Source: Streptomyces yatensis
Lineage (GTDB): Bacteria > Actinomycetota > Actinomycetes > Streptomycetales > Streptomycetaceae
Assembly: GCF_018069625.1 (NCBI RefSeq)
Contig: NZ_CP072941.1
Location: forward strand, 9,114,001-9,178,000
Length of the DNA stretch: 64,000 nt
Direction of reading: 5' to 3'
Of the stretch, positions 43,350 through 53,333 are shown piece after piece. Below the pieces are notes generated by a model that worked only from the letters and a program-made list of their open reading frames with translations, did not search any database and had not been told where the DNA came from. Position numbers and translations under genes: made by a program. Numbering within the stretch: position 1 is the first letter of the stretch; the number at the start of each line of letters is the position of its first letter.

Positions 43350-44359
43350 ACCTGGTTGCCCCACAGGGAGCGGCTGTCGACATTGGCCCGGGTCACCAGC
43401 GGGGCGGGCAGCTGATCCTCCAGATTGCCGCCGGGCAGCCGGACGATGGTGCTGTCGTGGCGGGTCGGCCCCACCCTGAAGGGCTTCCCGGCCATGGCCC
43501 GCTTGATATAGCGCATGGCGTAGGCGGCGTAGAGGTTCGCCGGCTGGGAGACGGTGGCGTCGATGAGACCCTCGCGGATCGCGGTCAGCTCCTGCGGGAT
43601 CCCGTCGTTGGAGACGATGGTGATGTGGCCGCGGCGGCCCACCGGGACCAGGGCGTGGTGGCTCTGGAGGGTGCGCAGGGTGGGGGCCAGATAGACGCCG
43701 CCGGCCTGGAGGTAGATGCCCTTGATGCCGGGGTGGGCGCTGTAGAGCGCCTCCAGACCGGCCGCCGCCCGTTCCGCCTGCCAGGCCGCGGGGACGTCCA
43801 GGACCTTGATGTCCGGGTAGTGCCGCGCCATGCAGCGGTCGAAGCCGGCCGTGCGGTCCCGGCCGTTGGTCGAGGCCAGATCGCCCTGGATCTGCACCAC
43901 CGTGCCCCGCCGTACCGCGTCGCCGAGGCTCCGGCACGCCTTGACGCCGTACGCCCGGTTGTCGGCCCGTACCACGATGGCGACCTTGCCCCGGTCGGGG
44001 GCCACATCGACGGCGACGACCGGTACATGGGCGCGCCGGGCCGCGTTGAGGCCGGGACCGATGGCGGCGGAGTCGACCGGGGTGACGACGAGGCCCTTGA
44101 CCTCCTGAGCCAGCAGATTGTCGATATCGGTGATCTGCTTGCCCGGTTGGTCATCGGAGTTGACCGTCGGCAGGATCCGTACGCCCGCCTTGGCGGCCTG
44201 CTTCGGGATCTCGTCGTTGTACGCCTCCCAGAAGGGCGAGGCCAGCAGTGGCAGCACCACGCCGACCCGGTCCGGGTCCGCCCCGCCGCCGCAGCCCGCG
44301 GCGGCCGGGCCGCACAGCAGGAGCAGGGCCGCGGTGGCGCTGGTGAGGCGGTGGCGCAT
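43346..44359 (-). CDS. Sugar-type ABC substrate-binding lipoprotein, orphan
   Basis: 337 residues. The signal peptide ends in LLLLCGPAAAGC, a lipobox with the +1 Cys at about residue 23. The mature part is a type I periplasmic-binding fold (VGVVLPLLASPFWEAYNDEIPKQAAKAGV; LVVTPVDSAAIGPGLNAARRAHVPVVAVDVA; ITIVSNDGIPQELTAIREGLIDATVSQ) of the ribose/xylose class. No permease or ATPase genes adjoin; instead a PAS/GAF phosphatase follows, so it might be a sensory binding protein. Confidence 0.88.
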   Translation of the reverse strand: MRHRLTSATAALLLLCGPAAAGCGGGADPDRVGVVLPLLASPFWEAYNDEIPKQAAKAGVRILPTVNSDDQPGKQITDIDNLLAQEVKGLVVTPVDSAAIGPGLNAARRAHVPVVAVDVAPDRGKVAIVVRADNRAYGVKACRSLGDAVRRGTVVQIQGDLASTNGRDRTAGFDRCMARHYPDIKVLDVPAAWQAERAAAGLEALYSAHPGIKGIYLQAGGVYLAPTLRTLQSHHALVPVGRRGHITIVSNDGIPQELTAIREGLIDATVSQPANLYAAYAMRYIKRAMAGKPFRVGPTRHDSTIVRLPGGNLEDQLPAPLVTRANVDSRSLWGNQV

Positions 44360-44542
44360 GGTGCTCTCGGCTCCTGAATCCGGCTCGGTGGAACGGTCCC
44401 GGACGCCGCGCCTTGGTCGTCGGCCGCGGACTCAACGGTCTTCGGCGTTCGGGATGAATACCCCATATCAACACAGAACGGTCGACGGGGAGGGGAAAGT
44501 CGACCCTTGACAACCCTCCGGTGTACGCCTGAGGATCACCGC

Positions 44543-45298
44543 GTGAACTTGTCAGACAGCCAGACAGGTGGTTCAGGGTTCGACTTCCCCCGCCGCATCA
44601 GCGCGATGGAAGCGGTCCTCACCCACCTCCGCGAGGCGATCGAGCGCGGCGACTACGCGGTGGGGGACAAACTCCCCTCCGAGGCGGAGCTCTGCCGTCG
44701 CCTGGAGGTCAGCCGACCGGTGCTCCGCGAGGCCCTGCGGGCCCTGCAGACCATGGGGCTGACCGCCTCACGCACCGGCAAGGGCACCTTCGTCATCTCC
44801 AGCGGGCCGGTGGAGGATCCCACCTTCGGCGACTACGCCGCAAGTGACCTCCTGGAGGTGCGCCGGCACGTCGAGATCCCGGTGGCGGGCTACGCGGCGC
44901 TGCGCCGCTCCGCCGAGGACCTCGACCACCTGTCCCATCTGCTGGAGCGGATGGAGCGGGAGACCGACACCACCGCATGGGTGGCGATGGACACGCTGTT
45001 CCATCTCGCCGTCGCCCAGGCGGCCCGGAATCCGGTCTTCCGTCGGGTCATCGAGGAGATCCGCGATGCCCTGGCCCGGCAGTCGGCATTTCTCAATGAG
45101 CTCGGCGGCCGCCGTGAGCAGTCGAACCGAGAACACCGGGCGATCGTCGAGGCGCTCGCCGACGGGTCCGAGCACGACGCGGTGGAAGCGATGACCCACC
45201 ACCTCGAACGCGTGGAGACCACCCTGACCTCCATCGTGCGGCCCGCCACGGCGGACGACCGGACGACAGTACCGACGGAAGGCGGACAGCAGGCGTGA
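44543..45298 (+). CDS. FadR/GntR family regulator (FCD type) of asparagine operon
   Basis: About 251 residues from the GTG at 44543. The HTH is [53 protein letters not shown], followed by an FCD effector domain: [38 protein letters not shown] and [25 protein letters not shown]. The conserved Asp/His residues in FCD usually bind a metal and a carboxylate ligand such as aspartate. It is first in the operon and overlaps the permease by GTGA. Confidence 0.92.
   Translation: MNLSDSQTGGSGFDFPRRISAMEAVLTHLREAIERGDYAVGDKLPSEAELCRRLEVSRPVLREALRALQTMGLTASRTGKGTFVISSGPVEDPTFGDYAASDLLEVRRHVEIPVAGYAALRRSAEDLDHLSHLLERMERETDTTAWVAMDTLFHLAVAQAARNPVFRRVIEEIRDALARQSAFLNELGGRREQSNREHRAIVEALADGSEHDAVEAMTHHLERVETTLTSIVRPATADDRTTVPTEGGQQA
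44549..44559 (+). promoter_or_regulatory. Candidate FadR-type half palindrome inside the regulator start
   Basis: TTGTCAGACAG resembles the TNGTNNNACNA operators of FadR-type GntR proteins with one mismatch. It sits just inside the coding start and could permit autorepression. Confidence 0.4.
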
Positions 45299-46734
45299 GC
45301 GAGCAGTCCCTCCGGCAAGAAGACCGCCAACAGCAGCAGGCCGGGCACCCCGCGCATGTGGACGCGGGCGACGCCGGTTACAGCAAGTCCCTCAAGGCCC
45401 GGCATGTCAACATGATCGCCATCGGCGGCGCGATCGGCACCGGCCTCTTCCTCGGCGCCGGCGGGCGGCTCAAGGACGCCGGGCCGTCGCTGGCCGTGGC
45501 CTACGCGGTCTGCGGCATCTTCGCCTTCCTGGTCGTGCGCGCCCTGGGCGAGCTGGTGCTGCACCGGCCGTCCTCCGGCGCGTTCGTCTCCTACGCCCGT
45601 GAGTTCCTGGGGGAGAAGGGGGCCTTCGTCGCGGGCTGGATGTACTTCCTGAACTGGGCCACCACCGGGGTCGCCGACATCACGGCCGTCGCGACCTACA
45701 CCCACTACTGGGGGATGTTCACCGAGATCCCCCAGTGGGTGATCGCCCTGATCGCGCTCGCCGTGGTGCTCACGGTCAACCTGATCTCGGTGAAGATCTT
45801 CGGTGAGCTGGAGTTCTGGTTCGCGATCATCAAGGTCGGCGCGCTCGTCGTCTTCATGGCGATCGGCATCTTCCTGCTGGTCACCCGCGAGCAGGTGGCC
45901 GGCACCAGCACCGGGCCCAGCCTGATCACCGACCACGGCGGCGTCTTCCCGCACGGCGTACTGCCGATGCTGCTGGTCATCCAGGGCGTCGTCTTCGCCT
46001 ACGCCTCCGTGGAGCTGGTCGGCGTGGCCGCCGGTGAGACCGAGAACCCCGAGAAGATCATGCCCAAGGCGATCAACTCCATCATGTGGCGCGTGGGCCT
46101 GTTCTACGTCGGCTCCGTGGTGCTGCTCTCGATGCTGCTGCCCTCCGGTTCCTACTCGGGCGACGAGAGCCCGTTCGTCACCGTGCTGTCCAAGATCGGT
46201 GTCCCGGCGGCCGGCGGCGTGATGAACCTCGTCGTGCTCACCGCCGCGATGTCCAGCCTCAACTCCGGTCTCTACTCCACCGGCCGGATCCTGCGCTCGA
46301 TGGCGATGTCCGGCTCCGCGCCCAAGTTCACCGGCGCCATGAGCCGTACCCAGGTGCCCTACGGAGGCATCCTCCTGACGGCCTTCTTCTGTGTGCTGGG
46401 CGTGGGCCTGAACTATGTGGTGCCGGACAAGGCGTTCGAGATCGTGCTCAACTTCGCCGCGATCGGCATCCTCTCGACCTGGGCCGTGATCATGCTCTGT
46501 CATCTGCTGTTCTGGCGGCGCGCCCAGGCCGGTCAGCTCACCCGCCCCGGCTACCGGCTTCCCGGCTCTCCGTACACCGAGATCGTCACTCTGGGCTTCC
46601 TGGCCTCCGTCCTCGTCCTGATGTGGGCGGACGGCGGACCCAGCCGGCTCACCGTGATGGCGCTTCCGGCGATCCTGGCGGCGCTGGTCATCGGCTGGTT
46701 CGCGTCCCGCGGCCGGATGAAGGACCCCCGGTGA
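45295..46734 (+). CDS. ansP: Amino-acid permease, L-asparagine type
   Basis: 479 residues with about twelve membrane spans. [23 protein letters not shown] is the conserved amino-acid/polyamine/organocation (AAT) start; [31 protein letters not shown] and [23 protein letters not shown] are characteristic of AnsP and its relatives. It imports an amino acid by proton symport. Specificity for asparagine is inferred from the downstream asparaginase and aspartase. The GTG start overlaps the GntR stop. Confidence 0.9.
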   Translation: MSEQSLRQEDRQQQQAGHPAHVDAGDAGYSKSLKARHVNMIAIGGAIGTGLFLGAGGRLKDAGPSLAVAYAVCGIFAFLVVRALGELVLHRPSSGAFVSYAREFLGEKGAFVAGWMYFLNWATTGVADITAVATYTHYWGMFTEIPQWVIALIALAVVLTVNLISVKIFGELEFWFAIIKVGALVVFMAIGIFLLVTREQVAGTSTGPSLITDHGGVFPHGVLPMLLVIQGVVFAYASVELVGVAAGETENPEKIMPKAINSIMWRVGLFYVGSVVLLSMLLPSGSYSGDESPFVTVLSKIGVPAAGGVMNLVVLTAAMSSLNSGLYSTGRILRSMAMSGSAPKFTGAMSRTQVPYGGILLTAFFCVLGVGLNYVVPDKAFEIVLNFAAIGILSTWAVIMLCHLLFWRRAQAGQLTRPGYRLPGSPYTEIVTLGFLASVLVLMWADGGPSRLTVMALPAILAALVIGWFASRGRMKDPR

Positions 46735-46851
46735 GGCCGCGCCGGTGAACCCGCGCCGTTGACCCCCACTGAGGAATCGTTTCTCCCGTGCGGCCGAGGC
46801 CACCCCTCGGCCGCCCTGCCCCTCCACCACCTCCTGGAGGAATCCCACCCC

Positions 46852-47916
46852 GTGAACACCCCCGAGTACGAGAGCACCACCATGAACACCCCCCTCGGAC
46901 GGACCCTCGACGCGACCCGCCGGACCCCGGCCGAGCCCCCCGCCCTCCGCGAACCCCGCCATGTGCCGCTCGCCCATGTCGTACGCGGCGGGGTCATCGA
47001 GGGCGTCCACCACGGCTCGGTCGTCGTCCTGGCCGCCGACGGCCGGGTCGCGTTCCAGGCCGGCGACATCGACGTGGCCTTCTACCCGCGCTCCGCGCTC
47101 AAGCCCGTCCAGGCCGTCGCCCTGCTGCGGGCCGGGCTGCCGCTGGACGGGGAGCTGCTGTCCCTCACCGCCGCCAGCCACTCCGGCCTGCGGCGCCATC
47201 TGGACGGCGCGCGCCGCATCCTCGACCAGGCCGGGCTCACCGAGGCCGATCTGCGCAACGTCCCCGACCTGCCGTACGGCGCCGCCGAGCGCGACGCCTG
47301 GCTGCGGGACGGCGGCGAGCCCACCCGGCTGGCCCAGAACTGCTCCGGCAAGCACGCCGCGATGCTGCTCACCGCCCAGCTGCGCGGCTGGCCGCTGGCG
47401 GACTACCTCGACCCGGCCCATCCGCTGCAGCGGATGATCGCCGAGACCGTGGAGGACCTCACCGGACAGCGGGTCGCCCAGGTCTCGGTCGACGGCTGCG
47501 GCGCCCCGCTGTTCTCCGTCTCCCTGCGCGGGCTCGCGACGGCCGCCGCCCGGATCGCCTCGGGCACCATGGACACCCCCGAGGGCCGGGTCGCGGCAGC
47601 GCTGCGCGCCCACCCGGACATGGCGTCCGGCCCCGACCGCGACGTGGCCCGGCTGATGCGCGCCGTACCGGGCCTGATCGCCAAGGACGGCTTCGAGGGC
47701 GTACAGATCGCGGCGCTGCCCGACGGCCGGGCCGTCGCCGTGAAGATCGCCGACGGCGCGGACCGCGCCCGGATGCCGGTGACCGCCGCGGCCCTCGCCC
47801 ACTGCGGGATCGACGCCGGTGTCCTCACCGAATTCGCCACCACGCCGGTGTACGGCGGCGGAGTCGGCGTCGGCGGTGTACACCCCACCGACGCCCTCGC
47901 CCCGCCCGCCGCCTGA
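46852..47916 (+). CDS. L-asparaginase, class 3 (rhizobial type)
   Basis: About 354 residues. PLAHVVRGGVIEGVHHGSVVVLAADGRVAFQAGD, FYPRSALKPVQAVALLRAGL (catalytic Ser-x2-Lys), NCSGKHAAMLLTAQL (the CSGKH motif with Cys and Lys) and VDGCGAPLFSVSL define the thermolabile R. etli AnsA-type family, unrelated to E. coli AnsB. It hydrolyses asparagine to aspartate and ammonia. The start at GTG 46852 is supported by GGAGGAA; Met 46882 is the alternative. Confidence 0.9.
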   Translation: MNTPEYESTTMNTPLGRTLDATRRTPAEPPALREPRHVPLAHVVRGGVIEGVHHGSVVVLAADGRVAFQAGDIDVAFYPRSALKPVQAVALLRAGLPLDGELLSLTAASHSGLRRHLDGARRILDQAGLTEADLRNVPDLPYGAAERDAWLRDGGEPTRLAQNCSGKHAAMLLTAQLRGWPLADYLDPAHPLQRMIAETVEDLTGQRVAQVSVDGCGAPLFSVSLRGLATAAARIASGTMDTPEGRVAAALRAHPDMASGPDRDVARLMRAVPGLIAKDGFEGVQIAALPDGRAVAVKIADGADRARMPVTAAALAHCGIDAGVLTEFATTPVYGGGVGVGGVHPTDALAPPAA

Positions 47917-47957
47917 CCCGCCCACCCTCCCCGAGGAACCAAGGAAGACCGCACGCC

Positions 47958-49358
47958 ATGACTGCCACCGGCTATCGCCGCGAACATGATCTGCTCGGCG
48001 ACCGCGACGTCCCCGCCGACGCCTACTGGGGCATCCACACCCTGCGCGCCGGCGAGAACTTCCCCATCACCGGCACCTCCATCTCCGCCTATCCGCACCT
48101 GATCAGCGCCCTGGCCGCGGTCAAGGAGGCCGCCGCCCGCGCCAATGAGGACCTCGGGCTGCTCACCTCCGCCAAGGCCGACGCCATCGCCGCCGCCTGC
48201 CAGGAGATACGCGGGGGCGCCCTGCACGACCAGTTCACCGTCGATGTGATCCAGGGCGGCGCCGGGACCTCGACCAATATGAACGCCAACGAGGTGATCG
48301 CCAACCGGGCGCTGGAACTCCTCGGCCAGGAGAAGGGCGACTACGCCCACCTCCACCCCAACGAGGACGTCAACCTCAGCCAGTCCACCAACGACGTCTA
48401 CCCGACCGCCGTCAACGTCTCCACGATCATCGCCGTCCGTGAGCTCCACGCGGCCATGGAGACGCTGCGCCAGGCGTTCGCCGCCAAGGCCGAGGAGTTC
48501 CGCGACGTCCTCAAGATGGGCCGCACCCAGCTGCAGGACGCGGTGCCCATGACGCTGGGCCAGGAGTTCTCGGCGTACGCCGTGATGCTGGAGGAGGACC
48601 AGAGCCGGCTGCTGGAGGCCGCCACCTTGGTGCACGAGATCAACCTCGGCGCCACCGCCATCGGCACCGGCCTCAACGCCCCCAAGGGCTACGCCGAGGC
48701 CGCCCGCCGGCACCTCGCGGCCATCACCGGACTGCCGCTGGTCACCGCCGCCAACCTGGTCGAGGCCACACAGGACTGCGGCGCCTTCGTCCATCTGTCG
48801 GGCGTCCTCAAGCGCATCGCCGTCAAGCTCTCCAAGAGCTGCAACGACCTGCGGCTGCTCTCCTCGGGCCCGCGGGCCGGGCTCAACGAGATCAACCTGC
48901 CCCCGGTGCAGGCCGGTTCCAGCATCATGCCGGGCAAGGTCAACCCGGTGATCCCCGAGGTGGTCAACCAGGTCGCCTTCGAGGTGATCGGCAACGACGT
49001 CGCCATCACGATGGCCGCCGAGGCCGGACAGCTGCAGCTCAACGCCTTCGAGCCGATCATCCTGCACTCCCTCTCCGAGAGCGTCACCCATCTGCGCGCC
49101 GCCTGCCTGGTGCTGGCCGAGCGGTGCGTCGCGGGCATCACCGCCAACACCGAGCGGCTGCGCACCTCCGTGGAGAACTCCATCGGCCTGGTCACGGCGC
49201 TCAACCCGTACATCGGCTACGGCGCGGCCACCAGCATCGCCAAGGAGGCGCTGGCCACGGGGCGCGGCGTGGCCGAACTCGTCCTGGAGAAGGGCCTGCT
49301 GCCGGCCGACCGGCTGGCCCAGGTGCTGCGCCCGGAGGAGATCGCGGGGAGCCGCTGA
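47958..49358 (+). CDS. aspA: Aspartate ammonia-lyase
   Basis: 466 residues. GTSTNMNANEVIANRAL, NEDVNLSQSTNDVYPTAVN, MGRTQLQDAVPMTLGQEF and the family signature GSSIMPGKVNP (catalytic Ser loop) match aspartase/fumarase C. Together with asparaginase it converts asparagine through aspartate to fumarate plus ammonia. Spacing to the previous gene is 41 bp with GGAAGACC upstream of the ATG. Fumarase C is the alternative, but the operon favours aspartase. Confidence 0.93.
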   Translation: MTATGYRREHDLLGDRDVPADAYWGIHTLRAGENFPITGTSISAYPHLISALAAVKEAAARANEDLGLLTSAKADAIAAACQEIRGGALHDQFTVDVIQGGAGTSTNMNANEVIANRALELLGQEKGDYAHLHPNEDVNLSQSTNDVYPTAVNVSTIIAVRELHAAMETLRQAFAAKAEEFRDVLKMGRTQLQDAVPMTLGQEFSAYAVMLEEDQSRLLEAATLVHEINLGATAIGTGLNAPKGYAEAARRHLAAITGLPLVTAANLVEATQDCGAFVHLSGVLKRIAVKLSKSCNDLRLLSSGPRAGLNEINLPPVQAGSSIMPGKVNPVIPEVVNQVAFEVIGNDVAITMAAEAGQLQLNAFEPIILHSLSESVTHLRAACLVLAERCVAGITANTERLRTSVENSIGLVTALNPYIGYGAATSIAKEALATGRGVAELVLEKGLLPADRLAQVLRPEEIAGSR

Positions 49359-49382
49359 GGTAGGTGGAGGCGGATGGAATCT

Positions 49383-50690
49383 CTACATCGCGGGGTTGCG
49401 GCGCAACTTGGCGATGGCGGGGGCCGAACTGAAGGGGAGCAGTTCGGCGGGGTGGTCCGGGCCTGCCACGTCGATGCGGACGCTGTCGGCGATCCGGTAG
49501 GGGCGGTGCGCCAGCACCGCCCCGATGCGCCCGCGCAGCCGGGACATCGCGGCCCGTACGGTCACCGTCCGCGTCGGGTCCCCGAACAGGTCCTCGGCCA
49601 GCTGCGCCGCCGTACGCCCCTCGGGGTGCGCGGCGAGCAGCAGCAGCACCTCGGCCTGGCGGGCGCTGAGTTCATGCGTCCAGGCGCCCGAAGGGCCCGA
49701 GAAGGTCAGGCTCCAGCGGTGCGGATGGCGTACGTCCAGCAGCAGATCGCCCCAGCCGGCCGGACCGCCCCCCTCGGCGCTCTCGCCGTCCAGCACCCGC
49801 AGCAGATGGCCGCCGGGCAGCGGCTCCACCGCGCACGCGCCGAGCGCCGGTAGCCAGACCGGCCCCTCGTACGGCGCCTTCGGCAGCAACAGCCGGCGCT
49901 CGCGCGGGGTCACCCCGGTGACCCCGGCGATCCAGCCGTGGTGATCGACCACGACGGCCTTGCCGTGGATCCGCGCCAGGAGCGGGGCGGCGACGGCGCG
50001 CAGGCCCTCCAGATCCCGGCTGTGGGCGAGGCGCAGTTCGCCCTCGGCCCACCGGGCGGTCGCGGTGACCAGGGAGAGCACCGTCGGATGGGCGGTCCCG
50101 GCGGGGCCGCTGACGTCGATGACGCCCAGCAGCCGTCCGTCCCGCGGGTCGTGGACGGGGGCGGCGGCACAGCTCCAGGTGTGGAAGGCGCTCACGAAAT
50201 GCTCCGCCGAATGCACCCGTACGGGGGACTTCACGGCCAGCGCGGTGCCGATTCCGCTGGTTCCGGCCACGTCCTCGGCCCAGTGCGAACCCTCCACGAG
50301 CGCGATGCCGTCGGCCTGCCGGCGGACGCCCCGATGGCCGTCGAGCCACAGGATCCGGCCCTCCGCATCGGCGATGATCATGATGTGTCCTGCCGCCTCC
50401 GCCGCCTCCAGCAGCCCGTTGTGCAAGGTGGGCAGCACCTCGGCCAGCCGGGTCTGCCGCCTGCGCAGCTCCAGCTCGTCCAGAGCCAGCGGCCGCGGGG
50501 CGCGGCCGCGATCCGGGTCGAGGCCCAGGCGCAGCATCCGGTCCCAGGAGGCGCCGATCACGGGGCGGGCGGGCAGCGGAAGCCGTCCCCGGCTCAGCGC
50601 CGTCTCGCGGATCACCGCCATGAGACGGGCCGATTCGGCGGGGCTCAGCGCGGCCAGGGGACCGGCGTCGCGTGGGTGCTGGGAACGCAT
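49383..50690 (-). CDS. GAF-domain transcriptional regulator with C-terminal winged HTH
   Basis: 435 residues. The GAF-like sensory region is roughly residues 70-210 (HIMIIADAEGRILWLDG; VSGTSGIG-like AGTSGIGTALAVKSPVRVHSAEHF; SCAAAPVHDPRDGRLLGVIDVSG). The C-terminal winged helix is ELSARQAEVLLLLAAHPEGRTAAQLAEDLFGDPTRTVTVRAAMSRLRGRI. Similar Streptomyces genes adjoin acetaldehyde dehydrogenase, which is not present here. It converges with aspA. Confidence 0.88.
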   Translation of the reverse strand: MRSQHPRDAGPLAALSPAESARLMAVIRETALSRGRLPLPARPVIGASWDRMLRLGLDPDRGRAPRPLALDELELRRRQTRLAEVLPTLHNGLLEAAEAAGHIMIIADAEGRILWLDGHRGVRRQADGIALVEGSHWAEDVAGTSGIGTALAVKSPVRVHSAEHFVSAFHTWSCAAAPVHDPRDGRLLGVIDVSGPAGTAHPTVLSLVTATARWAEGELRLAHSRDLEGLRAVAAPLLARIHGKAVVVDHHGWIAGVTGVTPRERRLLLPKAPYEGPVWLPALGACAVEPLPGGHLLRVLDGESAEGGGPAGWGDLLLDVRHPHRWSLTFSGPSGAWTHELSARQAEVLLLLAAHPEGRTAAQLAEDLFGDPTRTVTVRAAMSRLRGRIGAVLAHRPYRIADSVRIDVAGPDHPAELLPFSSAPAIAKLRRNPAM

Positions 50691-50873
50691 GGATGACAGC
50701 CTTCAGCCTGTGCTGAGCGGGGCTTCGTTGCTCCGCGATTGTAGTGAAGCCGTGCGGCGGGAGCTGCTGCCGTGAAGCCGTCCGGTGGCCGCCGCCGTCG
50801 TGCGGCCTCAGGCCCCGGGCCGCTACGGGAGGTCCACTGGATGCCCCTACCCGACGCCCCTACCCGACCGCCC

Positions 50874-53333
50874 CTACGGCGTCGGCACGGCCAGCTCGGC
50901 CCAGATGGTCTTGCCGGTGGCGGTCTGCCGGGTGCCCCAGCTCTGGGTCAGCTGGGCCACCAGCAGCAGTCCGCGGCCGCCCTCGTCGAAGGCGCGGGCC
51001 CGGCGCAGATGCGGTGAGGTGCCGCTGCCGTCGGAGACCTCGCAGATCAGCGCCCGGTCGTGGATCAGGCGCAGCCTGATGGGCGGTGTGGCGTGCCGGA
51101 TGGCGTTGGTGACCAGTTCGCTGACCACCAACTCCATGGTGAAGGCGGCCTCTTCGAGGCCCCATGCGGCCAGCCGCTCGGCGGCGTCCCGGCGGGCCCG
51201 GGCCACCACGGCCGGGTCGTTCGGCAGCTCCCAGGTGGCCACCTGGTCCGCGCCCAGCCCCCGGGTGCGGGCCAGGAGCAGGGCGACATCGTCGGTGGGA
51301 TGGCCCGGAAGCAGCTTGGCCAGCACCGTCCGGGACAGGCCCTCCAGCGAGTCGGCGGGCCGGGTGAGCGTGCGGCGCAGCGTGTCGATCGCCTTGTCGA
51401 CGTCCTGGCAGCGGGTCTCGATCAGACCGTCGGTGTAGAGGGCCAGCAGACTGCGCTCCGGCAGTTCGAGGTCGACCGCCTCGAACGGCAGGCTCCCCAG
51501 CCCCAGCGGCGGTCCGCCGGGCAGGTCGAGGAGGGTGGCGGTGCCGTCGGGCGTGACCAGCACGGGCGGCGGATGCCCGGCCCGGGCCAGGGAGCAGCGA
51601 CGGGAGACCGGGTCGTAGACCGCGTACAGACAGGTGGCGCCGACCTGTGCGTAGGCCGCCTCCGCCGCGTCCGGATCGCTGGCGCTGCTCTCCGACTCGG
51701 TGGTGAGATGATTGATCAGATCGTCCAGATGAGTGAGGAGCTCATCGGGGGGCAGATCGACGTCGGCGAGGGTGCGCACCGCCGTCCGCAGCCGTCCCAT
51801 GGCCGCCGACGCCCGGACGCCATGGCCCACCACATCCCCGACGACCAGGGCGACCCGCGCGCCCGACAGCCGGATGACGTCGAACCAGTCGCCGCCCACC
51901 CCGGACCGGGAGTCGGCCGGCCGATAGCTGGACGCGAGCTCCACCGCGGCGCTCGGGGGCAGGGTGCGCGGCAGCAGACTGCGCTGCAGGGCCAGCGCGG
52001 TGTGCCGCTCATGGGTGTACCGCCGGGCGTTGTCGACACACACGGCGGCCCTGGCCGTCATCTCCTCGGCGAGCAGCAGATCGTCCTGCTCGAACGGCTC
52101 GGGGCGGCGGTGCCGGGAGAAGTTGGCCACGCCGAGGGTGATGCCGCGCGCCCGCAGGGGAACGGCCATCGTCGAGTGGAACCCGAACCGGCGGACCATG
52201 ACCGCCCGGTCCGGATCCTCGTCGGCCCACCGGGCGACGGCGGGGTCGGTCACCCGGTGCAGCAGCCCCCGCTCGGCCTTCAGGCACTCGGCCGAGGGGG
52301 AGAAGTCGGGGTAGGCGGCCACCTGCCCCGGCCGCAGCACGGCCTCCGGGCAGCCCGCGAAGACCGACTGGACGGCGACCCGGCGCAGCAGCACATGGTC
52401 GCCCGGCGAGCCGGGGCGCGGTTCGCCCCCGTCGTGCACGGTGGGCAGCAGATCGACCGTCACGAAGTCGGCGAGCGCCGGGACGGCCACATCGGCCAGC
52501 TCCTGCCCGGTCCGGTCGATGTCCAGCGTGCTGCCGATCCGGACACTGGCCTCGTTGAGCAGCGTCAGCCGGTCCCGGGCGGTCCGCGGGCCGGTCATGT
52601 CATGGGCGGACAGGATCACGCCCGCCATCCGGCCCTCGTCGTCGCGCAGCGGGGCGATGTCGATGGACCAGGCGAGGGGGCGGGGGTGGCCGGGTACGGG
52701 CGTGGTCAGATCCAGGTTCCGCTGCTTACCCGTCTCCAGCACCCGCCGCATGGTCCGCTCGGCCGCCTCGGTTTCGGGGCCGGGCAGGAGCTCCGGAAGC
52801 CGCAGCCCGCGCATCTCCTCCTGGGCCAGGCCCATCACCCGCCGCAGGTCGTGATTGGCCCAGCGCAGCCGGAGCCCGGAGTCGTAGACCGCCGCCGTGC
52901 AGGGCCCCTCGAGGAAGGTGCGCCGCATCAGCTCCTCGTCCCCGACGGTGTGCACCGGGCGCGGTACGGCGGAGACGACCAGCCACTCGGGGGGCCCGGT
53001 GGCCGAGGTGCGGCGGTGCGCCAGCATCCCCAGCTCCACGCTGGAGCCGTCGCGGCGCAGCAGGGTGGCCCGCCCGTTCAGCCGGGTGGGCGGGGAGGGG
53101 GAGCGCAGCGCGGCCAGCACCTCGGCGCGGGCGGGCGAGGCGTCATGCAGCAGATCGGCCGCGGGCCGGCCCACGATCTCGGCCGGGAGGTAACCGAGCA
53201 GCCCGCGGGCCGCCTCGTTCCACTGGGTGACGATGCCGTGCCCGTCGACCGTGGCCTTGGCGGTGGCCCCCTTGCCGGGGAGATCCTCCGACCGGACGGA
53301 CCGCTCGTCCCGCGGGGTGTCCGGTCGCGTCAT
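50874..53333 (-). CDS. PAS-GAF-PP2C-HATPase signalling phosphatase (paralogue)
   Basis: 819 residues with the same architecture as the protein at 40778: PAS (ATVDGHGIVTQWNEAARGLLGY), second PAS (YDSGLRLRWANHDLRRVMGL), GAF (LNEASVRIGSTLDIDRTG to AVCVDNARR), PP2C (VGGDWFDVIRLSG; VGDVVGHGVRAS; LYTDGLIE; TDDVALLLART) and GHKL ATPase (ELVTNAIRHA; DEGGRGLLLV). The two are clearly paralogous, so their sigma-factor partners may overlap. No anti-sigma-antagonist gene adjoins directly. Confidence 0.93.
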   Translation of the reverse strand: MTRPDTPRDERSVRSEDLPGKGATAKATVDGHGIVTQWNEAARGLLGYLPAEIVGRPAADLLHDASPARAEVLAALRSPSPPTRLNGRATLLRRDGSSVELGMLAHRRTSATGPPEWLVVSAVPRPVHTVGDEELMRRTFLEGPCTAAVYDSGLRLRWANHDLRRVMGLAQEEMRGLRLPELLPGPETEAAERTMRRVLETGKQRNLDLTTPVPGHPRPLAWSIDIAPLRDDEGRMAGVILSAHDMTGPRTARDRLTLLNEASVRIGSTLDIDRTGQELADVAVPALADFVTVDLLPTVHDGGEPRPGSPGDHVLLRRVAVQSVFAGCPEAVLRPGQVAAYPDFSPSAECLKAERGLLHRVTDPAVARWADEDPDRAVMVRRFGFHSTMAVPLRARGITLGVANFSRHRRPEPFEQDDLLLAEEMTARAAVCVDNARRYTHERHTALALQRSLLPRTLPPSAAVELASSYRPADSRSGVGGDWFDVIRLSGARVALVVGDVVGHGVRASAAMGRLRTAVRTLADVDLPPDELLTHLDDLINHLTTESESSASDPDAAEAAYAQVGATCLYAVYDPVSRRCSLARAGHPPPVLVTPDGTATLLDLPGGPPLGLGSLPFEAVDLELPERSLLALYTDGLIETRCQDVDKAIDTLRRTLTRPADSLEGLSRTVLAKLLPGHPTDDVALLLARTRGLGADQVATWELPNDPAVVARARRDAAERLAAWGLEEAAFTMELVVSELVTNAIRHATPPIRLRLIHDRALICEVSDGSGTSPHLRRARAFDEGGRGLLLVAQLTQSWGTRQTATGKTIWAELAVPTP

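Noticed and set aside
44890..47925. A 1011-codon open frame on the minus strand
   Set aside because: It lies antisense to the GntR, ansP and asparaginase genes, has Gly/Arg/His-rich composition without any domain, and is a GC-bias artefact.
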